From: Stromatinia cepivora
Lineage: Eukaryota > Ascomycota > Leotiomycetes > Helotiales > Sclerotiniaceae
Length of the DNA stretch: 64,000 bases
Assembly: GCA_014898415.1 (NCBI GenBank)
Contig: RCTD01000018.1
Coordinates: 1,307,001 to 1,371,000, forward strand
Direction: 5' to 3'
Shown: piece after piece, positions 12,645 to 24,053 of the stretch
Numbering within the stretch: position 1 is the first letter of the stretch
How the letters are laid out: each line of letters begins with the position of its first letter
Notes under the pieces: model-generated
Told to the model about the DNA's origin: nothing
What the model saw: only the letters and a program-made list of their open reading frames with translations
Databases searched by the model: none
Program-made: the position numbers and the translations under genes

Positions 12645-13005
12645 TATTACAGAAAACCTTGTGATCCTTTATATCTTATAAAGGATCAAAGCGTATATTT
12701 TCCAATCGGAATGAAGGATCTAATTTTCCAATCGGAATGAAGGATCTAATTTTCCAATCGGAATGAAGGATCTATTAGTCTTTACCAATCTATTAATTGA
12801 TAAGATGATCCTGATATACTAATAAATAAAGATTTAGTTTAATTAAGATGTATATCAGCTAGATAATTATTCATTTGTTCTATATATATAGCTTTTGATT
12901 TATATAATCAAGGACAAGTCATTCAATTCTTTCACTCTACCAATCACATGTACCACCTATTCCCCGATCCCTGAAAGTGCTCTGTAATCATACTATCCCG
13001 TGATA
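12645..13005 (+). repeat. LTR of Copia family A/B with internal 26-bp triplication
   Basis: A 361-bp sequence inverted relative to the LTR at 6,621-6,929. It begins TATTAC, which fits TGTCAC after RIP-type changes, and ends GTGATA. It is longer because a 26-bp unit, TTTTCCAATCGGAATGAAGG plus ATCTAA, occurs three times (about 12,698-12,775) where the other LTR has one. No tRNA primer match follows it, so I read it as the 3' LTR of element B or a solo LTR. Confidence 0.7.
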
Positions 13006-13659
13006 ATTAAGAAAGCAAACAATAAGATCAAAAAACTTCAAATTGAAAGACAAATAATAGATATATTGAATCAATATAATAATTCAAATATAACTTTAAT
13101 TTATAAACTATCAATCAATTCAAAAGTATAGGTATAAAGAGAAGGAAACAATTGAATTACCAAATGAATAGAACCATTCATATTATTACAAATCGAGAGC
13201 GAAATCTATACAATTCAATTACCAAACGGATTTACAATCTTTCGATTTATAATAATGAAATTTTATATAATCGAAACAGCAATACTAGTAGAATCTATTA
13301 TACAAATAAAATTTATTATAATAGAACAAATCCTTCAAAAAAACATCCTTGAAGGATTTCGAAATTATTTTTTAAAAGAAATTTAAGATCGTTTTAAAAA
13401 ACGTAGTAAAAGCGAATCCTGATATCCTTCAAATAATCGTTTTATTAATAAGAATATCATATAATATAATAAATGTGATATTGATTGAAATTATAATAAT
13501 ATATCTTATTGAAGATACAATAAAAATACTAAATATAATTATCTATTTTTAAAATAATGAAAAAGAAAACATTATTGGAATTTTCAACGAAAATCTACTG
13601 GTATTCGATATACCTTAAAATCTATTGATCTATGAAAAATCAAAAAAAAAAAAAAATTA

Positions 13660-14919
13660 ATGGTTTAATAGAAAATAGTGTATTCGAAATTGTATAATAG
13701 ATAAATATACTAGAAGATATATAAATATTCAAATCAAGATTCGTCGATAAAATCAAAAACGAAAACATTAAAAAAGCATTCCCAAAATCGAGATTTGTAA
13801 TTTAGATATAGAATGATATAAAAAAAAAATAGTATTAATATAATTATTTACAATTCAATAAGCAAATCAATATTTGATATTAAGTATTATAATAATTTTA
13901 TAATCAATTATATAAACAACTTTGTATATCAAGGATATTACTTAAGTTTATATATAAGTAGCATCCAACCTAATATGATTGTTTTATATTTTATCATTCA
14001 AGGAAATAGAATTCACAAAGGGAATATTATTACGAATGATCAAATCATTATATAATGTATTAGAGGCTGGAAATTATTGATTTAATATTTATTATAACTA
14101 TTACTTTATTATACTTTAAATAACCCAATTAATTTATAATCCTTATTTAATGTATATCAAATAGAAAAACGAAATATTTGGATTAATAGGATTTCAAATA
14201 GATAATATAATTATTGTAGTTAATAAAGTATTTGCAAACAAAGAATAAAAAGAATTCGAAAATACGAAGTTTTTTGTAAAAGATCGAAAAACCTTATTAT
14301 TCGAAAATCCCTTTAAATTCAACAGAATTATTATTATTCAAGTAAACAATGATTTCATTTATATTAATCAGGAAAGGCAATGTATAAATCTACAATTCAT
14401 TAAAATATAATTAATCGATATTTATAGTATAAGGGGTAAAATTTGAAAAGATGTAATTTCAAAGAACCAATATATTATTCAATATACAAAAGGAGTTTAT
14501 ATTTCGATAATATATCAATTAGAAGTATTATTTGCTTTTTCTTTTGTTGTCCAGATTATCAACTTTAAGGAGGAAGATACGAAACTGATGAATAAAACAA
14601 TCCAATGACAAATGGACAATTCAATTAAAGGATTGAAATTCATATTATTCGATTTCAATTCGCTGAAATTAGTAGTATTTATAGATGTATCATTTGTTAA
14701 TAATCGAGATCTGTTTTTGCAAATCGGATATATCATTGTATTAATAGATAAGAACAACAAAACGAATTTAATTTATTGATTATTCGTTAAATACAAAAGA
14801 ATTATTAGGAATGTATTAATATCGGAACTTTATAGTATGATTTTAGGATTCGATGTTAATATGGTATTCAAGAGTATTATTGGAGGTATATTATCAAAGC
14901 AGAAAGTATTATTAGTTAT
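13660..14919 (+). pseudogene. Copia RT and first part of RNase H (element C)
   Basis: Broken frames preserve the order seen in ascomycete Copia polyproteins. First comes GLIENSVFEIV, then FVDKIKNENIKKAF and KSRFVI near 13,665-13,800. LEAGN follows near 14,060 (the PLYGIPEAGN box). Then come KLMNKTIQ, the RNase H strand LVVFIDVSFVNNRD with its catalytic Asp, and IIRNVLISELYSMILGFDVN (RSVLASELYAMAHGFD in the family). The frame breaks off at the Gypsy insertion. A non-functional relic. Confidence 0.85.
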
Positions 14920-15201
14920 TGTGACGCACAAGAGCCGTAGTAGAGCTGAATAAACAGGGTCAATTATGTTCCTTAGAATCTACAACTAAAGAATTATGGT
15001 TTGTAAGGAGCGATTAGATATATATATACAAATATCTATTTGTGGGTTGCGGGGTTGTGTATATGTGTTATTAGGGTTACTATTTTATTATATTAAATTG
15101 TATAATTTGTAATATATATGTATGGATGATCAGTTTATAAATTGATATAGGAGATAAAAGGTATTATATAGTTAACCTTTTATAGTTTACGATTCGTGAT
15201 A
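14920..15201 (-). repeat. 3' LTR of Gypsy D
   Basis: 282-bp LTR, the same length as its partner at 23,062-23,343. On the minus strand it begins TATCACGAATCG (TGTCACGAATCG in the partner) and ends TGCGTCACA. The differences I checked between the two LTRs are transitions of the RIP type. Confidence 0.9.
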
Positions 15202-15299
15202 TTATCTCTTTTTTTGGAAAAGTTTATTTTCGAGTATTTCATTCCTTTGTTTTATTGCTATTTCATTGGAAACCAGGTTTTGTAAAGGTTTATGAGTTT

Positions 15300-15630
15300 T
15301 AAATCAATTAGATTGGTCATTTTGGTTGATTTAGTTAATTTATTGGAAATTGATCAAATTGACTAAAATAATCAATTAAATTAACCAAAATAACGAATGA
15401 ATTGATCAAATCGATCAAATCGTTCATCAATTGGTTAAATTAATATTGATTTGTATTCTTCTTAATTTGGGGAATTTCTGAAAGGAAAAAGTTTCAATAA
15501 AAAAGGGAAAAAGGTTGAATTATAATATAGTAATGATAAATAATTAATATAGTCAATTCCGAAATCGATCAAGTTAATCGATTAAATTGATTAAATCAAT
15601 CAAATTGAACGAAATCGATAGGGGTAATAT
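15300..15630. repeat. Cluster of ATCAATTTGAT-type short palindromes in Gypsy D
   Basis: Between the 3' LTR and the mariner insertion, short motifs such as TTGATCAA, AATTGATT and ATCGATCAA recur about every 8-12 bases on both strands, for example at about 15,345-15,440 and 15,560-15,620. It may be a decayed coding tandem repeat (Leu-Ile-Asp-rich) or a non-coding 3' region of the Gypsy element. Confidence 0.5.
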
Positions 15631-16100
15631 TATATTTCGTTTTTACTATATTCAAGCTTCCCTTTGTATGATTTTTGAAATGATTATAGGTATAAATTTT
15701 TTGAAATATATTGTTTTTATATTGTCTTGATGATGGCAGTTTGTTTATTGTATGGAGCTCGGGTCATATATGTATATAATCAAATTCTCTTGAATTTGTA
15801 TAGATTTTTGATCCTTTTATGATTGTATATATATATATTATTATAAAATTATAATATCTAATTTACTGAATTGAAGAATACTTTTCTTTTCTTTGGTTTT
15901 ATAGATGAATTGTTATCTATATGATTATAATTATTCTTTTTGTTTTTATAAAACTTTATTCAATCAATTAATCGATTGAAAGGATTAGATAATATTGAAT
16001 TGGTTAGATGAAAATTATATAGGAGGTATAACAATGTTTTAAGATTGGAAGCAGGATATTAAATAAAATCGGTATTGTTATTAAGTTATAAAACTCTGTA

Positions 16101-17478
16101 CAGTACTAGTCAACTTATATTATCCCATAACCTAATTTCAGTTTTTTTATATATTCAATATCTACCTTTCAACTTAATTATAAAATCAACCATTAATTAT
16201 TATAATCTAAAATTTGAATATATTGAAGTTCTATATCTATACTATTTCCCAAAAAAATTCAAATCTTTATCGCCCTACAATTAATCAATATTTTGTATAC
16301 TAATCTTTTGTTGCGATACAGATTTCAATTCTATTAAGCATATTTGCTTCTAATTTATCGAATAATTCTTGATCTAATGTATTCCAAATTGTTTGTAAAC
16401 AATTCTCTAATCTTTGTTTAGTATATTCCGATTCGCTTTTGTTGGTTGTAATGTCAAGAAACATTTTATATAATTTCATTTTTAAAGTTTACCAAATATA
16501 TTCAATAGGATTAAGATCAGGAGAATAAGGAAGTCAATCTTTTAATATTGGGATCCCTTTCTTTTGAAATTAATTCTGTATTTTGTGGGTACAATGAATA
16601 AAAGTATTATTCTGTATAAATTCATATCCTGGATTCAATCTTTCAAAAGCAGGGCTTATCTCAATATTGAGGACCTTGAGATATAAATTGATATTATATT
16701 TATGTTTCTTATTCTCAAAATCTTTATCTATTATATATAGATTGTTCCTTTCAAGATCTCAAAAGCCCTTTCAGATCATAACTTTTATATTCTTATTCGT
16801 ATTATATATTTGAATTATTCTAGATTTCCATTTCTGAGCGGGAATGCGGAAACACTATTCTCTTTTTTTACCCTGCCCCTGTTCTACAGAGTATTCGTTG
16901 TTTTATACAATTAATCCCTATTTCTTTATTGTCAATCCCTTATATGCTAGGCATTATACAAGCCGTTTGAACATATATATCTGGGTAAGTTCCGGCCGCT
17001 TTTTATATTTTCAATTGATGATTCCATAGGCCTTCAAAATCTTCTTAATAGTAGAGGTACTATATTTAAGGCCTATAACTGTTTTTGTTTGTATATAAAT
17101 TGATTTTGAATATAATCGAATATATCGAACTAATATATATTCTTCTCTTTCTGTATAAGATTTAATTCGAAAAATACAAGATAGATTTATTCCTTTATTA
17201 TATAATGTATCTTATTATAAAGTATAATAAACAATTCACACTTCAAGATTGAAATCAATTACAATACAATAAGGACTAGAACCATTGAAAACTTTGCTAA
17301 TAATTTTGCCATATAAATATAGAGTAAGATACTTAAAAGCTAATTCTCTTTCAATATTCAAAATTCTGGAAATACATTGTAATACTATTGATGAATAAAT
17401 AATAAAGAGAGTTGAAATTCAATTTACGAAATTTATGCGTTTTTAAGGTTTTGGAGTAATATAAGTGCACGGTTACTG
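16101..17478 (-). mobile_element. Tc1/mariner DNA transposon, copy 2
   Basis: A 1,378-bp copy of the same element as 7,747-9,125, with TA at 16,099-16,100 and 17,479-17,480 and the same terminal inverted repeats. On the minus strand the transposase relic reads LPYSPDLNPIEYIW around 16,521 downwards, closer to the family consensus than copy 1. The following stretch keeps KLYKMFLDI, KSESEY and LDQELFDKLEANM, all typical of the C-terminal part of Tc1-like transposases. Trp-to-stop changes are present. It lies inside Gypsy element D, between the integrase and the 3' LTR. Confidence 0.92.
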
Positions 17479-18222
17479 TATAATAGGGTTTTTTATGTTT
17501 TCTTTATTGTTAGGATTTTCTTTATTTTTTATTCTGAATTATTAGTTATATTAATAGATGGAGATGGTTTGAGTATCTGATTAGGAAAAGGATTGTTATA
17601 TTTTATATAATCGATTTAGAGGGAAAATAGAATGAATTTTTATTATAATCGAAAATTCGAATTTGAAAGAATTCTTAGATCGATTAATGATTTTGAATCT
17701 TCTTTGAATTGGGAAATCCAATTTCTTGAATAGTTTTTGGATAGAATAATTTTTTATATTGAATTATATATAATCTTTGATATCGAAATCGATTTTATTT
17801 TAATAAGTATTCATAGATTTCGATATTTTGATTTGAATATATAATAAATCTTTTTTTGTTTGTATAAAAGTTAATCTATTATATTCTATATATATATAGA
17901 TATTATATATATTCATATTATTTATTGATTTATTAATGTTTTCCTTTTATTCTTATATATATTTCGGTGTATATTTGTATAAGATTTTGTAGGGTATGAA
18001 TTTTTCTAAGGAGTTGTATAGAAGAGTAAGTTGTATATAATTTATTATAAATAGGAATTCTGATCAATCGTTTTGATAATAACTAATAAATAGCTTTAAT
18101 CACTATTGAAGGTATTAATTATAGATTTTAATTTGATTATCAGTTTAGGGATAATAAATAATAAATAGTTTGAAATCGGTTTTTAGGATTTGGTTGAATT
18201 TCTTTCAAAATTATAATATGAA

Positions 18223-18420
18223 TTAAAGGCTGCGATCTGATATTATAATGTTAGGGGGATTATAATATTGATATATATGATAAACATATAATTGTATTTG
18301 AATTCGAATATTGATTGATTTGTGATAAGGTATAGAGATAGTTTGTTTTATTAATCGATTAATAATGATTAAAATATTGTTATATTTGTATTTATCCTTA
18401 TTAAAGCTGTAGTAATCCAT
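18223..18420 (-). pseudogene. Gypsy integrase fragment (element D)
   Basis: A 65-codon open stretch matching the integrase catalytic core: YSFNKDKYKYNNILIIINRL corresponds to FPKDKxGYDNILVVVDRLSK, and HIYQYYNPPNIIISDRS to HIYRxYGPPxxIVSDRG. The second catalytic Asp survives in ISDR; the first is altered to Asn, as expected from G-to-A decay. It lies downstream of the RT/RNase H on the same strand, the Gypsy order. Confidence 0.88.
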
Positions 18421-18959
18421 AATGATATATTATTATATTCGATTAGGAATCGGAAATGGATGCAATAAATCGGGGGTACAATTGTATAGAATAGAATTGT
18501 ATTTGTAAGTATAACAATTGTATATATATCTGGTTATGATATTATATATTCTGGATTAGTAATATTGTTGAAATAATAAGAGATAGATTTTATTTATATC
18601 AAAATAAATAATAAAAATGAAATTATGGGTTTTACAAATTAAATAAATTCAAAGGTTATCGATATCAGGTATTATCAGGCGGTTATCATAAAGTAAAAGG
18701 TTATTTTAGAGTGATATATATTTATAACTTTGGGTAGCTTGTATTCTAAGTATTAGTAAACTATCTATAGTTTTATTTGCTTCGATAATATAGTTAATTA
18801 AATCGAATCAAGGAGTAATTTCATTCAAATCAATACTAGTAATCGTTGTTTCGTTTGAATAATACTTTTGTAAGGTTTCTTTTATGATTTCAATATCAAT
18901 TTAATTGTTTTTAATAAATTACTGGAGGCAATTCTTCTTTTTAATATGATTCTGAAGGT

Positions 18960-20226
18960 CCAATTTATCAATCCGATGGATTAAAACATTGGCGAAAGAG
19001 TTATTTTTTTCAGGGCGATATATAATAATGAAGTTATAATCAATTAAAACTTCTGTTCAGTAAATTTGTCGGATATTGAGAGTCTTGATAATCATAAAAT
19101 ATTCAAGGGTTTTATAATCGGTATAAACCTTGATTTTATATAATAAACCAGCGAATTCTGTTTTCTAATAATTAAGAAATCGAATGATTGATAGTATTTC
19201 TTTATTATAAACTTTGTAATTCAGTTTAACAGTAATTATAATCTTGAAGAAATAAGTTATAAGAAATCAATCTTTATTATATTATTGTAATAATATATTA
19301 GCAATTATTTTATTAGATATATTTATTTCAAGTATATAAAAAAATCAATGATTATAATATTATAAAAGCAGAACAAAGATAAGTTTTTTCTTTAAGATAT
19401 TGAATACATTTTAGTATACTTTATCAAATATGAATTTAATATTTGTTTTAATAAATTCATTAAAAGGTTTCGCTATTATACTATAATCTTTAATAAATTA
19501 TCAATAAAAATTGTAAAAACCGAAAAATGATTAAATTCTTTTTATTGTTATCGAAAAAATTTAATTTTTAATTACCTTAATCTTTTCAAAATCTATCTTT
19601 ATTCCTTTAATAGAAATAATAAAATTCAAGTATTTGATATATATAATATTGAATTTATATTTTTTGAGATTTACTTGTAAACCAATGATTTCTAATTATT
19701 CGAGAATTAGTTTAATATAAATTTGGTATTCTTCTTTGTTCTCGAAATAGATTAGAATATTATCAAGATATATTATACAAAAGATATTTAAATAATCGAA
19801 TAGAATATCATTTATATAATACTAATAGATTATAAGATTATTAGTTAATCCGAATGATACTATCTTGTATTTATATAATCCATATCGGATTCGAAAGATA
19901 ATATACTTTTTCGAAACAGGATTTATTTTTATATAATAGAAAACTTAATGAATATCGAGTTTGATAAAGATCTTAATACCAGAAAATCGAAAAAGCATTT
20001 CATTAATCAAAGGGAAGGGATACCGATCTTTATACATCAAGAAATTCAATAATCTGAAGTTTATACAGAATCTCAAACTATTATTAGATTTCTTAACGAA
20101 TAGAATAGATATAATATAAAAGATTTGATTGGATTTAATAAAACTTTTGCTGAAATTATCCATAATATATTTTTTAACGATTTCCAATTGTTCTAGGGAT
20201 ATTTTGTAAAATGGATTGCAATACAA
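18960..20226 (-). pseudogene. Gypsy reverse transcriptase and RNase H relic (element D)
   Basis: The RT N-terminus is readable at 20,226-19,945. It keeps ILFVKKSNNSLRFCINFRLL (the LFVKKKDGSLRLCVDYRxLN motif), then YPFPLINEMLFRFSGIKIF and KLDIH (TKLDLR). The catalytic box is at 19,770-19,726 and reads YLDNILIYFENKEEY, with YxDD changed to YLDN. The RNase H end is at about 19,025-18,960, with YRPEKNNSFANVL (the YRPGKxNxxADALSR motif). Stops throughout. Confidence 0.88.
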
Positions 20227-23061
20227 AACTTATTCTTCTTCGTTTTCTAATATGATTTTATAATTATAAGATCGATTAAAAGATAAAATATTTAATTTAT
20301 ATTTAAAAAAGACTTAATGATATTATTAATATTCAAATAGTATTTCGGATTCTAAATCGATTTCAGTTAATACTCGATCGAATTTTTCTTGAACTTTTAT
20401 ATTTTTGAATTCAATCAAGATAATCAATACTCTCTCTTTTGTATATCGTTTGTTTTATTAGGAGTCTATTATATTATCAAATTTTTTCAGAATAATAATA
20501 AAGAATTCAATTTATTTGTCTTTTTTATATTTTAATTGAAATTTATCGGATTTGAATATATATAGATCGAGGATCTTGAATAATATATAGAGAAAGTATT
20601 CGTAAATTTATAATAATAATATAATTGATTGAAAAAAAAATGAATTGAATTTGAAAGGAATCGGGGTTTCTTTTTTTTCAATAAGAATTTGTATTGCATT
20701 TATATTTGAAGATTCTTATTGTATATCATCAATTGCGATTGATCTATTCAATTGTGAATCTCTTCGATTTCAATATTCCTTAAATTGGTTATTTCATTAA
20801 TCAATATCTTGTTGAACTAATCAATCGATTTTCTATTTGCAAAAGAATGATTAAATAATAAGGAGATTATTCGAATAGAAAATGGTATAGGGTTTCTTTT
20901 TAGGTTATTTGAGATATCAATTGAAGTAATCGAATTTCGCTCGAATCTTTGATAATTAAAGTTTATTTAAAATAATATTATAATTTTTTAATTCAATAAT
21001 AAAAAAAAGGACAAAAGATTGTTCACAATTATCGATCATTAAATTAAGGAATATGAAATAAATAATAGTATGGTCTTATATATTATTATATCTTTTAACT
21101 TCGATTAAAACTTTAAGTAATATAATTCTTGATTTAAATATAGGAAATAAATAAGTAAAGAATATAGTATTAATAAAAATGAATCTATTTATTTTAAAAT
21201 TAATAAGTATTCTTGATTAATAAATATAATCATTTTTCGAGAAATTATAAGGAAGGATAAATGCTTTTTTTTTATAAACTTAATTAGATCAAGAAATCTT
21301 ATATCCCGTATAATATTTAAGATAAAAACGGAATCTAAATATTTGATTTTAAATACTTTTTTTTTTCTAAATAGATATTCTGTATAGTTTCAATTATAGT
21401 TTCTAAATTGAAGTCTTTTTCAATATCCCGATATTCTTCGAATTTTTTTGCTTTTTTTTGTACTATTTCGATTTCATTAAAGTTATTAATACAAGGTATT
21501 GATATATATATTATTCCAAAAAAGAGAGAGGGCGATAAACATTTGAAGTTCGAATAATTATTGGATACGGCGGGATCGGTGTATCCGGGAAAGGCATTTC
21601 GAAATGGAAATGGTTTTAGGAATATAGAAATTCCAAAATTGAAATTGTTAAAGCTCTGAAAGGGTTATAAGGAATTTATAATAATTATTGGTTTACAAAT
21701 AATTATAAGGGCTTCTCGATCAATACAATATCGATTTCGTTTTTATAATAAAACTTTGTTTTGATCTATTTTAGTAAATATATTTATAAATTCTTTTGTA
21801 ATCTTATAATCCTTAATAAATATTATTACCATTTATAAAAGAAAATCAGAAATCTTTTGTTCGAAATCCTTGAATAGAATTTTATCATCGATAATCTTTG
21901 TTTAAATAATAAATAATCTGAATTTCTTATATTATTTTAAAAAGTTATTATATCGAATTATATTAGGTATAATCTATATCTTATATTAAAAATGAGTATC
22001 ATCGATTTCGATTGGATTTTGATAGATCATTGTAAACTATTCGATTAATTCGAATATTGTAAATCGGGGTATTTGTATATAAAGAGTATGATAATATATT
22101 TATATTTTCGATTTGGTTTAATCGATTATATATACACAATGTTATATTTTATTCTTAAATGATATAATATATAATTCGAATTGTTTTATAATTAATAATT
22201 ACTACAAATTAATTTTAAATTTAATATTATTGTTAAGTTTAATAATAAGATTTATAGGTTTTGATATATATATATTTTGTTATGAATTGTAATTAATACA
22301 GGAATACAATTTTGACCAATTAAATCGATTTCTTGAATAAAGGAACCCCTGATTATTAAATAAATTATCATTTCCTAAAAGAGAAGAAGAATTATTGAAG
22401 AACCCCACCCAGATAATCAAATCGTTTAATCAAAGTTTTCTTCTTTTGATTTCAGGATCTTTAAATTTGCTTAGATAAAGATCCTTGGATTTCGATTAAG
22501 GAAATAAAGAGAATCCCAAATACTATTGTTGACCTAAATACCTATATAGGCATCATTTAAAGTTCAAAAGGAGATTGCATTATTGCAGAGCTTGTTATCA
22601 TCATAACTTTCAATTATCGATTCTCCTCTTTCAAATTTATAATCATTATATAGAAATCTTGTAATTGTAATAGTGATTCGAAAGAAGTAATTGAATTATT
22701 AGGAATATTGGTTTTATGTATTGGAATCTTCTTTTTACTAGTTTTCTTTTTTCTAATAGTAATATTATTCAATTTTATATTTATATTCTTTTTGAAGAGT
22801 TGTTGAAATAATTGAGAAGAAGGAGAGGGTTTTTTAGAATATATTTTCGAAGATTCGGAGTATACAGAAAGAAGAGTTCGTTGTATTATGAAAATGATGA
22901 TATATTTCTAAAGAAGTTTATTTTCATTGATTAGATCGGAATAGATCTTTTTCTTTTAGATATAATATTCGTAAAAGTTCATCTAAAAAGGTATTATTCA
23001 AGTGAGATATTATTTGAAAAGCCATTAGATGATTGGACACTTGTAAATGAATTGTAGATAA

Positions 23062-23343
23062 TATAATACATAAAAGTTGTAATAGAGTTGAATAAATAGG
23101 GTCAATTATATTCCTTAGAATTTATAATTAAAGAATTATAGCTTATAAAGAGCGATTAAATATATATACATAAATACTCATTTGTAGGCTATAGAATTGT
23201 ATATATATATTATTAGGGTTATTATTTTACTATATTAAATTGTATGATTCGTAACGTATATACACGGATGATCAGCTCATAAATTGATATGGGAGATAAG
23301 AGGTATCACGTGGTTAGCCTCCTGTGGTTCACGATTCGTGACA
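23062..23343 (-). repeat. 5' LTR of Gypsy D
   Basis: 282-bp LTR. On the minus strand it begins TGTCACGAATCG and ends TGTATTATA, a RIP-altered version of the TGCGTCACA end in the partner LTR. GTTAT follows on the plus strand. No convincing primer-binding site was identified next to it. Confidence 0.9.
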
Positions 23344-23600
23344 GTTATATGTATAAATTCGAAATCGTTTTATAATTGCTTTATGAAATTAGGTTCAATT
23401 TGAGAGAAAAGATTGATAATTGATTTAATAATTTTATGATAATTGTATAAACGAAGGAAGATAATAGAAATCAAATGGATTAATGAAGAATCTAATCCTG
23501 TTGATATAATGACGAAGGCAAAATTATATTAGGCTTTTAGAGATCTTGTAGAGAGTAATATAATCAAGATTAAAATCATAGAATGGGTAAAGAGATCAGA
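23344..23600 (+). pseudogene. Copia RNase H, second part (element C)
   Basis: Directly after the right LTR of Gypsy D the plus strand resumes the RNase H reading: INSKSFYNCFMKLGS (TDSKSLYDCLVKLGT), EKRLIID, IEIKWINEESNPVDIMTKA (IxEVKWIxGxxNPADAMTK), and a closing EWVKRS. It continues the frame that ends at 14,919, apart from stops. It shows that the 8.4-kb Gypsy element landed inside this gene. Confidence 0.88.
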
Positions 23601-23765
23601 GTGTGATAAAGAGAAAGTGGTATAAATATAGAAATCGAAAAAACGAATACAAAACAAGAGTTATTATGAGTATATATTCAATTATCGGATATATAATTAT
23701 TTTATATATAAATTGATTTGAATAAAGGAACAAAACAAGAGTTAAGATTGGAAAAAGTATTTATT

Positions 23766-24053
23766 TGCTGGGTATATATATTTCTGGAATATATGATACT
23801 TCGATTTTAAAAGAAATTGCTAGTGTTGGAATATAAATCATGTATACAGTAAGGATAATAAGGATGGTAAGGATGGTAAAGATGGTAAAGATCATATATA
23901 TATTAATACTTGTATTAATACTTTGGTATATATTATTATATAGATTTTTATTCTTTATAGATTCTAGCTCTTTAAGCAAATCAAAATGTATTAACAAAGA
24001 GTTCTATATGTTCGTTGATAAGCTTCACTTCCCCGTGTACAGTTGTCCCGACA
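23766..24053 (-). repeat. 3' LTR of Gypsy E
   Basis: 288-bp LTR. On the minus strand it begins TGTCGGGACAACTG and ends CCCAGCA. It contains a short array of about five units related to AAGGATGGT/AAAGATGGT at about 23,846-23,893, at the place where the partner LTR carries a long array. Confidence 0.75.

Larger units (their letters stand above)
6930..13005 (+). mobile_element. Copia retrotransposon relic B (5'-truncated, split by mariner)
   Basis: Second copy of the A-family Copia element, in inverted orientation. The body runs 6,930-7,746 and resumes after the mariner insertion at 9,126. Reverse transcriptase and RNase H follow to about 10,715, then a roughly 1.9-kb 3' region, then a putative 3' LTR (12,645-13,005) preceded by a purine-rich GGAGGATG tract. 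The left edge coincides with the LTR of element A, as if A inserted into B; the rest of B would then lie outside the window. The overall extent is inference from the LTR pairing. Confidence 0.65.
14920..23343 (-). mobile_element. Gypsy LTR retrotransposon D (complete, decayed)
   Basis: Full-length minus-strand Gypsy element of 8,424 bp, including the 1,378-bp mariner copy 2. It has two LTRs of equal length (282 bp) and a perfect 5-bp target duplication, GTTAT, at 14,915-14,919 and 23,344-23,348. The order on the minus strand is 5' LTR (23,343-23,062), gag/protease region, RT, RNase H, integrase, 3' LTR (15,201-14,920). All coding frames carry stops. It is inserted in the RNase H of Copia C. 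Confidence 0.93.
13400..23765 (+). mobile_element. Copia retrotransposon relic C, split by Gypsy D
   Basis: Plus-strand Copia element of a family different from A/B. Its reverse transcriptase relic covers about 13,660-14,500 and its RNase H begins at about 14,515. The element is interrupted after 14,919 and resumes at 23,344, the first base of the duplicated GTTAT. The tail then reads through to about 23,600. The left limit is unclear because integrase and gag are not recognisable. Confidence 0.8.
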
